DNA of 64,000 bases from Clostridium magnum DSM 2767 (GTDB lineage Bacteria; Bacillota; Clostridia; Clostridiales; Clostridiaceae), in assembly GCF_001623875.1 (NCBI RefSeq), contig NZ_LWAE01000005.1:372001-436000 (forward strand), given 5' to 3'. Positions 58,708 through 64,000 of this stretch are shown one piece after another. The position numbers were made by a program, and so were the translations under genes. Position 1 is the stretch's first letter, and every line of letters begins with the position of its first letter. Below the pieces are notes generated by a model. The model saw only the letters and a list, made by a program, of their open reading frames with translations. It was not told where the DNA came from and ran no database searches.

Positions 58708-58885
58708 TCTTTTGTGGTGTTTTGAATTTTAAAATGATTGGATTAATGGGTGTATATTGCAATTAAGGAAGGATTTTTTAATATTGTGTCGAATAATTTA
58801 TTAGGATTTATTTGGTTTAGTTAAGTTTTATAGTATAAGAGTATTCAAATATTTTATAGAACTACTATAACGAAAGGAATTATAA

Positions 58886-59950
58886 ATGATGTATAACAAA
58901 TTAAAAGACTATAAAATAATATGTCAATTATATATTGGAAGCAGATCCTGTATTTACAGGGCTAAAAGAATTTCAGATGGATATCCTGTTGTTGTAAAAG
59001 TGAAGAATAAAGAATATCCAACTAAGGAGGAATTGGAAGGGTTACAAAGGGAGTTCGAAATAGGAACTAAAATTAATAGCAATAATGTTATTAGATATCT
59101 TGATATAATAAAGTACAGTAACGGGTTAGCAATAATTGAAGAATATTTTTGTGGAGAATCTATAAATAAATTAAACAAGGCATTTACCTTAAAAGAATTC
59201 TTAATAGTTTCTATCAAAATTTGTGAGGCTTTAGAAAAAATTCATGCTGAAAATATTGTCTATAGAGCTATAAATCCATCAAATATTTTATACGATGAAA
59301 GAACTGGACAGATAAAAATTATTGATTTTAGTAGTGCCCAATATTTATGTAATGAAAAATGTATAGTGGAAGACAATAATATTTTAGAAAGCTCTTTACA
59401 GTATATTTCTCCAGAACAAACGGGAAGAATGAATAGAACTATAAATTGTAGAAGTGATTTTTATTCTTTAGGAATAACTTTTTATGAAATATTAACTGGA
59501 AGGTTACCTTTTGAATTTAAGGATACTATGGAGCTTATTTACAGTCATGTGGCAAAAGAGCCAGAAAGTATTATCAAAATTAATTTTGCTATACCCCAAA
59601 CAGTCTCCGATATTGTAGAAAAATTAATTGCAAAAAATCCTGACGATCGTTATAAGTCTGCGTCAGGGTTGAAGAAGGACTTAGAGAGATGTTTTATGCA
59701 AATGAAAAGTAATTCAAATACAAGTTTCAGACTAGGTAAGTATGATTTTTCTAGAGAATTTTGTATACCAAAAAAATTATATGGTCGTGAAAAAGAAATT
59801 GGAAGACTAATAGAGGCTTTTGATAGAGTTGCAGAAAGTACAGCGGAACTGTTTTTAATATCAGGGCCTCCAGGAATAGGAAAATCCGCTTTGGTTCAGG
59901 AAATTTGTAATTCTGTACAACATATGCAGGTACTCTTTGTTCTCACATAA
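58886..59950 (+). CDS. Ser/Thr kinase plus truncated ATPase, upstream part of a broken multidomain sensor kinase
   Basis: The 354-residue frame has a Ser/Thr-kinase-like domain (about 8-275: VVVKVKNKEYPT as the Lys strand, AENIVYRAINPSNILYDE as a catalytic loop with YRA in place of HRD, IIDFSSAQ in place of DFG, SLQYISPEQTGRMNR). A linker with KKLYGREKEIGRLIEAF follows, then the Walker A GPPGIGKSALVQEI of an AAA/ORC-type ATPase, and the frame stops at once. Related clostridial and cyanobacterial proteins continue through a complete ATPase and TPR-like region to GAF and histidine kinase domains. Those later parts are found in another frame at 59974-62997, so this is the head of a gene with an internal deletion. 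The altered HRD motif is usual in this group. Confidence 0.8.
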   Translation: MMYNKLKDYKIICQLYIGSRSCIYRAKRISDGYPVVVKVKNKEYPTKEELEGLQREFEIGTKINSNNVIRYLDIIKYSNGLAIIEEYFCGESINKLNKAFTLKEFLIVSIKICEALEKIHAENIVYRAINPSNILYDERTGQIKIIDFSSAQYLCNEKCIVEDNNILESSLQYISPEQTGRMNRTINCRSDFYSLGITFYEILTGRLPFEFKDTMELIYSHVAKEPESIIKINFAIPQTVSDIVEKLIAKNPDDRYKSASGLKKDLERCFMQMKSNSNTSFRLGKYDFSREFCIPKKLYGREKEIGRLIEAFDRVAESTAELFLISGPPGIGKSALVQEICNSVQHMQVLFVLT

Positions 59951-59973
59951 ACAATATAGAGCTAGGAGATGAG

Positions 59974-62900
59974 TTGGAAGAATATGTAGAATTTTCATAT
60001 AAATTAAAAAAGATGAGCGACAAACTTGTAGAGAATCCAAATATGAAGCAATATAAGGCGTTAGTAACGGATATAAATAACATTTTCGTAAGACATTGGA
60101 GAGAACACATAAGAGAAACATTTGAACCTTGTGTTGAAGGATATTGGTCTGGAGTGGAAAATGGTGACTTTGAATATGCAGGTTATTGTGCATCTATGTA
60201 TGGTAAGAATTTATTTTACTCTGGTCAGATTCTTGAGATAGTAAGAAAAGAAATAGATATTAATATAAAAAGATTAGAGAAAATGCAACTTGGTTTAAGT
60301 AATATCTGGATAAATATTTTCGGTCAAGTTGTTCAGAATTTGAAAGGAAAATATGAAAATACTTTAGAATTTAAGGGTGGTTATTTTTATGAAGATAAGA
60401 TGTTGCCCATTATCCAAGATATCGGGGATATACATGGAATGCAGTTTTTCTATTTAACTAAAATGATGTTGAATTATTACTTCAAAAATTACTCTGAAGC
60501 TATTGAATGTGGAAAGAAAATAGAAAAAAATATAAATGAATCTGTGGGTATCATAGATATTGCTATTTTCTATTTTTATGATTCTCTTGTGAAACTGGCT
60601 GTTTATTCAATTAGTTCAGAGGAAGAGCAAGATCAAATTTTAGCAAGAGTTAATAAAAATCAAGAAAAAATGTATACTTGGTCAAAATTTGCCCCAATGA
60701 ATTTTTTACATAAGTTTTACTTGGTTAAGGCAGAATTATGTAGAGTTACTAGAAAATTTGATAACGCAGTAGAATACTATGATAAGTCAATTAAGCTGGC
60801 AAAAGAAAATGAGTATTTAAATGATGAAGCTTTGGCTTATGAATTAGCTGGAAAACTTTATTTAGATGAGGACAGATTGGAAATAGCAAAACTATATTTT
60901 CGAGAAGCACGCTATAAATATCAGCTTTGGGGAGCAACTGCAAAAGTAAAGGAATTGGAAGGAGAGTATCCAAATCTGCTTTCAGAGAATAGGGAATGTA
61001 TGGATACTATTAATAATATAGATTTATTTTCAATAATAAAGGCTTCACAAGCAATTTCTGGTGAAATTAATATTGAGGTAGTACTTAATAGTCTTATGAA
61101 TGTAATGATAGAAAATATGGGAGCGCAGAGAGGATTCCTATTGTTAGAGCGAGAAGGAAAATTAGTTATTGAAGCTCATGTAGATGCAGAGAGCAATAAA
61201 AAAGCGATGTTAACTCATCAATCCCTTGATGAATGTGAGGAGATCCCAAGAACAGTTATTCGATTTACAGGAAGAACAGGGGAAGATGTTGTATTTCCTA
61301 ACAAGGTAGATAAATCTTTATTTAATAAGGATACGTACATTATTAATAAAAAACCAAAGTCATTCCTCTCAACAGCAATTAAACTAAAAAATGAGATAAA
61401 AGGGGTTATATACCTAGAAAATAATTTGGTTGAAGGTGTATTTAAGTCTGACAGAATAAAAGTTATAGAGATTCTGTCAACTCAGGCAGCTATTTCCCTA
61501 GAAAATGCAATGCTTTATAATACTTTGGAACAAAATATGAAAGAGCAGCTTCGTAATAGTGAAAATAAATTAAATGTTACAGCTACCAGTGCAGGATTAG
61601 GGCTTTGGGAATGGAAAATAAGTAGTGGTGAAAATATTATAAACGAGCAATGGGCGGCTATGCTAGGGTATACAATAGATGAATTAGAACCTACCAGTTT
61701 TGATACTTGGTTTAAACTTACACATCCTGAAGATTTTAAAAAGGCAAATGGAATGATCAACCGATGCTTTTCAAAAGAATTAGACTTTTATGAATGTGAA
61801 ATAAGGATGAAGCATAAAAATGGAGATTGGGTGTGGATATTGTCTAGAGGTAGGGTAATTGAATGGGATGAAAATAATAAGCCGATTCGAATGGCTGGAA
61901 TACATATGAATATAACTGAAAGAAAAAAGGTTGAAAATGAACTGAAAATGGCAAAGAAAGCAGTGGAGGAAGTAAAATGTCTAAAAAGTCAGTTTCTTAC
62001 GAACAGACCTCAAGAAGTTACAACTTCTAATGATGGACTTAGGAAAATAAGTGATCTGACAATTATAACTGATAGAACAAAGGAGCTTGAAAGAACAAAT
62101 TTTATCCTAGAAGAGGTAAATGCAATCCTTGAAAAGGAAATAGAAAAGTACAGTAAGACTGAGACAGAACTTATAAAGGCAAAGGTAGAAGCTGATAGAG
62201 CAAATATAGCTAAGAGTAATTTTATTGCAAATATAAGCCATGAATTAAGAACTCCAATTACTGTCATTTTAAGTGGGATACAATTAATCGAAGTTAATAT
62301 TAAAAACAATACAGTTGTAAATCAACATAATTCTTTAAATCATATTAAGACAATTAAGCAAAATTGTTATCGTTTGCTAAGACTGACCAACAACATTATT
62401 GATGCAACAAAAATTGATGCAGGCTTTAGAAATCTAGATTTAAGAAATTTAGACATTATCAACTTGATTGAGAATATAACTATTTCAGTAGTGGATTATG
62501 CTAAACAAAAAGAAATAACAGTACTATTTGATACAGATGAAGAAGAACGAATTATAGCTGTAGATCCTGATAAGATTGAAAGAATATTGCTCAACTTACT
62601 CTCAAATGCTATAAAGTTTACACCAAAGAAGGGGTATATACTTGTAAATGTTTTAAATGAAAGCTCAAAAATTATAATTACCGTGGAAGATACAGGAATT
62701 GGAATACCTCAAGAAAAAAAAGAAGTTATTTTTGAAAAGTTTCAGCAACTTGATAATACGTTTACCAGAAAGAATGAAGGAAGTGGTATAGGACTTTCGA
62801 TTGTAAAAGCATTTGTTGAATTGCATGATGGAAAAATTTCAGTATCTAGCCAGTTAGGCAAAGGGAGTAAGTTTACTATTGAATTGACCGTAAAGAAATT

Positions 62901-62997
62901 AGATGAAGATCAATCCCAAAAGCAACAGATTCAACTTGAAAATTCTATTGGTTGTGTTGATGTACTTAATATAGAATTTTCGGATATTTATTTTTAG
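59974..62997 (+). CDS. GAF-PAS histidine kinase, downstream part of a broken multidomain sensor kinase
   Basis: The 1007-residue frame begins inside a TPR-like helical region (about 1-340), which ends with ELAGKLYLDEDRLEIAKLYFREARYKYQLWGATAKVKELEGEYP, the sequence that normally precedes the GAF domain in giant kinase/ATPase/histidine-kinase proteins. Then come GAF (about 355-515, NMGAQRGFLLLEREG), PAS (about 535-655, SAGLGLWEWKISSGE), coiled coil, HisKA with H756 in NISHELRTPITVIL, and HATPase (NLLSNAIKFT, DTGIGIPQEKKEVIFEKF, GSGIGLSIVKAFV). It starts at TTG without a good RBS, in a different frame from the upstream part. The sequence from the Walker A to the middle of the helical region is missing. 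The tail LNIEFSDIYF resembles the orphan kinase at 46399. Confidence 0.8.
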   Translation: MEEYVEFSYKLKKMSDKLVENPNMKQYKALVTDINNIFVRHWREHIRETFEPCVEGYWSGVENGDFEYAGYCASMYGKNLFYSGQILEIVRKEIDINIKRLEKMQLGLSNIWINIFGQVVQNLKGKYENTLEFKGGYFYEDKMLPIIQDIGDIHGMQFFYLTKMMLNYYFKNYSEAIECGKKIEKNINESVGIIDIAIFYFYDSLVKLAVYSISSEEEQDQILARVNKNQEKMYTWSKFAPMNFLHKFYLVKAELCRVTRKFDNAVEYYDKSIKLAKENEYLNDEALAYELAGKLYLDEDRLEIAKLYFREARYKYQLWGATAKVKELEGEYPNLLSENRECMDTINNIDLFSIIKASQAISGEINIEVVLNSLMNVMIENMGAQRGFLLLEREGKLVIEAHVDAESNKKAMLTHQSLDECEEIPRTVIRFTGRTGEDVVFPNKVDKSLFNKDTYIINKKPKSFLSTAIKLKNEIKGVIYLENNLVEGVFKSDRIKVIEILSTQAAISLENAMLYNTLEQNMKEQLRNSENKLNVTATSAGLGLWEWKISSGENIINEQWAAMLGYTIDELEPTSFDTWFKLTHPEDFKKANGMINRCFSKELDFYECEIRMKHKNGDWVWILSRGRVIEWDENNKPIRMAGIHMNITERKKVENELKMAKKAVEEVKCLKSQFLTNRPQEVTTSNDGLRKISDLTIITDRTKELERTNFILEEVNAILEKEIEKYSKTETELIKAKVEADRANIAKSNFIANISHELRTPITVILSGIQLIEVNIKNNTVVNQHNSLNHIKTIKQNCYRLLRLTNNIIDATKIDAGFRNLDLRNLDIINLIENITISVVDYAKQKEITVLFDTDEEERIIAVDPDKIERILLNLLSNAIKFTPKKGYILVNVLNESSKIIITVEDTGIGIPQEKKEVIFEKFQQLDNTFTRKNEGSGIGLSIVKAFVELHDGKISVSSQLGKGSKFTIELTVKKLDEDQSQKQQIQLENSIGCVDVLNIEFSDIYF

Positions 62998-63408
62998 TTA
63001 AGTAATAGCTATATCAAAAAGTTAGATTTATGAAGGTTCATTCATAGGATCTTTGAAAAAATTTATAGAAAATTTAAAAGCCTCCTAAAGTAAATACAGT
63101 TAAAAAATACTGCTGAAAATCTACTTATGGAGGCATTCTTATTCTATAGAGAATTAGTAACTATAAAGTTGAGCCAGGTAGCTATTTAAAATAATTAAGT
63201 AGAAAGTTAAATTAATTTAAAAATAAATTAACATATAAAGCATTGAAATTTTAAATTTTTATGGTAAAATTATGAATATGAGCTTTTGAAAATGTTTACA
63301 AAAATAAATATCAGATATATTAAAAATAGTAAATATTATAAGGATTATGATTCTATATATGGAAACGAAAAGAAAATAAAAACTAAGTTAAAAGGGGAAA
63401 ATAATAAA
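62998..63408. other. Intergenic region with one terminator
   Basis: No convincing gene is seen. A terminator-like hairpin lies at 63080-63140. The rest is AT-rich leader of the small gene at 63409. A frame open from 63286 into that gene has no RBS and a low-complexity Lys/Ile/Tyr composition. Confidence 0.5.
63080..63140 (+). terminator. Probable terminator of the histidine kinase gene
   Basis: GCCTCC (63080-63085) pairs with GGAGGC (63129-63134), and inner AAAGTA / TACTT can extend it. ATTCTTATTCT follows. The loop is long, so efficiency is uncertain. Confidence 0.5.
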
Positions 63409-63678
63409 ATGAATGCAAAAATTATATCAAGTAATGGTTATAAAATAGTGGAGGATAAATTAGTATTAAACTTTAAGGATACAATAAACAATTTTAAGAT
63501 TATAAGCAAAGGTGTAATAAAAACAATTATAAACAACGATACAGATAATATCATAATACTAAAAAATACTGAAGAGTTTGAAGTTAAAGATTTACTGATT
63601 TCTAAAGTAGAGTTTATAAAAGATAAAGAAAATTGCATTTTTGCTAAAGTGAAGTATTGTGGCGTTGTAGAAGGGTAG
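63409..63678 (+). CDS. Hypothetical small protein
   Basis: I do not recognise this 89-residue protein. It starts MNAKIISSNGYKIVEDKLVLNFKDTINNFKIISKG, has alternating hydrophobic and charged residues suggesting a small beta-sheet protein, and ends FAKVKYCGVVEG. No membrane helix or signal peptide is seen. I choose ATG 63409 because AAAGGGGAAAA lies upstream; an ATG at 63286 would add 41 residues. The gene is followed by a terminator-like hairpin at 63717-63746. Confidence 0.6.
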   Translation: MNAKIISSNGYKIVEDKLVLNFKDTINNFKIISKGVIKTIINNDTDNIIILKNTEEFEVKDLLISKVEFIKDKENCIFAKVKYCGVVEG

Positions 63679-63716
63679 AAAATGCTAGGTAATTATTTTA
63701 GCTATATGGTATAAAT

Positions 63717-63746
63717 GAGGTTATCTCATAATAAGACAACCCCTTT
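63717..63746. terminator. Terminator-like hairpin
   Basis: GAGGTTATCT and AGACAACCCC pair with one mismatch around a CATAATA loop, followed by TTTTG. It ends the small hypothetical gene. Confidence 0.55.
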
Positions 63747-63826
63747 TGCACTATATAGCCTATAGGTCATCTATTAATAAATTTTAGTTCGTAAAAAAGA
63801 ATATTTCAAATTACTAGCTTTTATCT

Positions 63827-63868
63827 TATACAATATTTATGTATTATATTATGCATAAATATTGTATA
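63827..63868. repeat. 15-bp perfect inverted repeat
   Basis: TATACAATATTTATG (63827-63841) and CATAAATATTGTATA (63854-63868) with a 12-nt spacer, followed by AATTTTTTGG. It could be a terminator or an operator for a gene outside the window; I see no gene from 63747 to 64000. Confidence 0.5.
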
Positions 63869-64000
63869 AATTTTTTGGTGGAAATATGCTTATAAGCTCA
63901 ATAGCCATGAAAACTCTTATAACTTTTCATCCATGCAAAGAGCTTATTAAATAATAACAATATAAAAGGTACAGGAACTAACCTTCCATTTTATAAAAGC

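Noticed and set aside
63759..63766. Third CCTATAGG site as part of the same regulon
   Set aside because: It has no extended symmetry and is not placed before a visible gene; by base composition an isolated 8-mer of this kind is not surprising in 64 kb.
1..64000. Prophage, integrative element or transposase
   Set aside because: I found no integrase, transposase, phage structural gene or tRNA-associated attachment site on either strand.

Overview
The window looks like chromosome from an AT-rich, Gram-positive, anaerobic spore former of the genus Clostridium or a close relative. The reasons are the strong AGGAGG-type ribosome binding sites, the frequent hairpin-plus-T-run terminators, cell-wall-binding type 2 (CWB2) repeats on a surface protein, RNase J, many Fe-S proteins and several orphan-type histidine kinases. 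I see no rRNA, tRNA, prophage, CRISPR array or intact insertion sequence.

Layout. 0-6 kb: small metabolic and regulatory genes (oxidoreductase tail, amidohydrolase, HxlR regulator, NUDIX, GNAT, QueG-like Fe-S protein, pyridoxal kinase, radical SAM, YnfA). 6-11.3 kb: a decaying two-component locus. It holds a response regulator with a C-terminal frameshift, a hybrid double kinase with a premature stop, a receiver carrying Glu at the phosphorylation site, and a regulator/kinase fusion scar from a second copy. 11.5-17.4 kb: two large secreted proteins, one anchored by CWB2 repeats. 17.5-30 kb: a phosphate-flavoured stretch with Pit transporter plus DUF47 partner, a PhoB/PhoR-like pair and tandem organophosphate transporters behind a promoter followed by a 9-bp iterated repeat. 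It also holds a DJ-1 protein, a LysR regulator, RNase J and a HAD phosphatase. 30-41.4 kb: two EamA exporters and a broken third, CsoR and PadR regulators with clear operators, a DUF2284 protein, a SUV3-like RNA helicase, a threonine-aldolase-like enzyme, an M29 aminopeptidase, a DUF362 ferredoxin protein and a cyclase. 41.4-56.6 kb: a cell-envelope region. It has an ECF sigma/anti-sigma/PrcB-domain operon with two matching ECF promoters, a DUF346 lectin-like repeat protein, a membrane histidine kinase, several secreted proteins sharing an SbsA-like Ig module, and a fusion of a PTP-like phytase with a GxGYxYP domain. 56.6-58.6 kb: a TPP-riboswitch-controlled thiamin salvage operon (thiW, thiM, yjbQ). 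58.9-63 kb: a giant Ser/Thr-kinase/ATPase/histidine-kinase gene that appears to have lost its middle.

The points most worth following are these. (1) Two copies of a 126-nt conserved, probably structured RNA element lie downstream of transporter genes. (2) The phytase-GxGYxYP fusion. (3) The 9-bp repeat array directly after a consensus promoter. (4) The twin ECF promoters. (5) The hairpin between the Shine-Dalgarno and start codon of one EamA gene. (6) The cluster of broken signalling genes. Several breaks need exactly one extra base in a homopolymer, so base-calling error must be excluded before biology is inferred.
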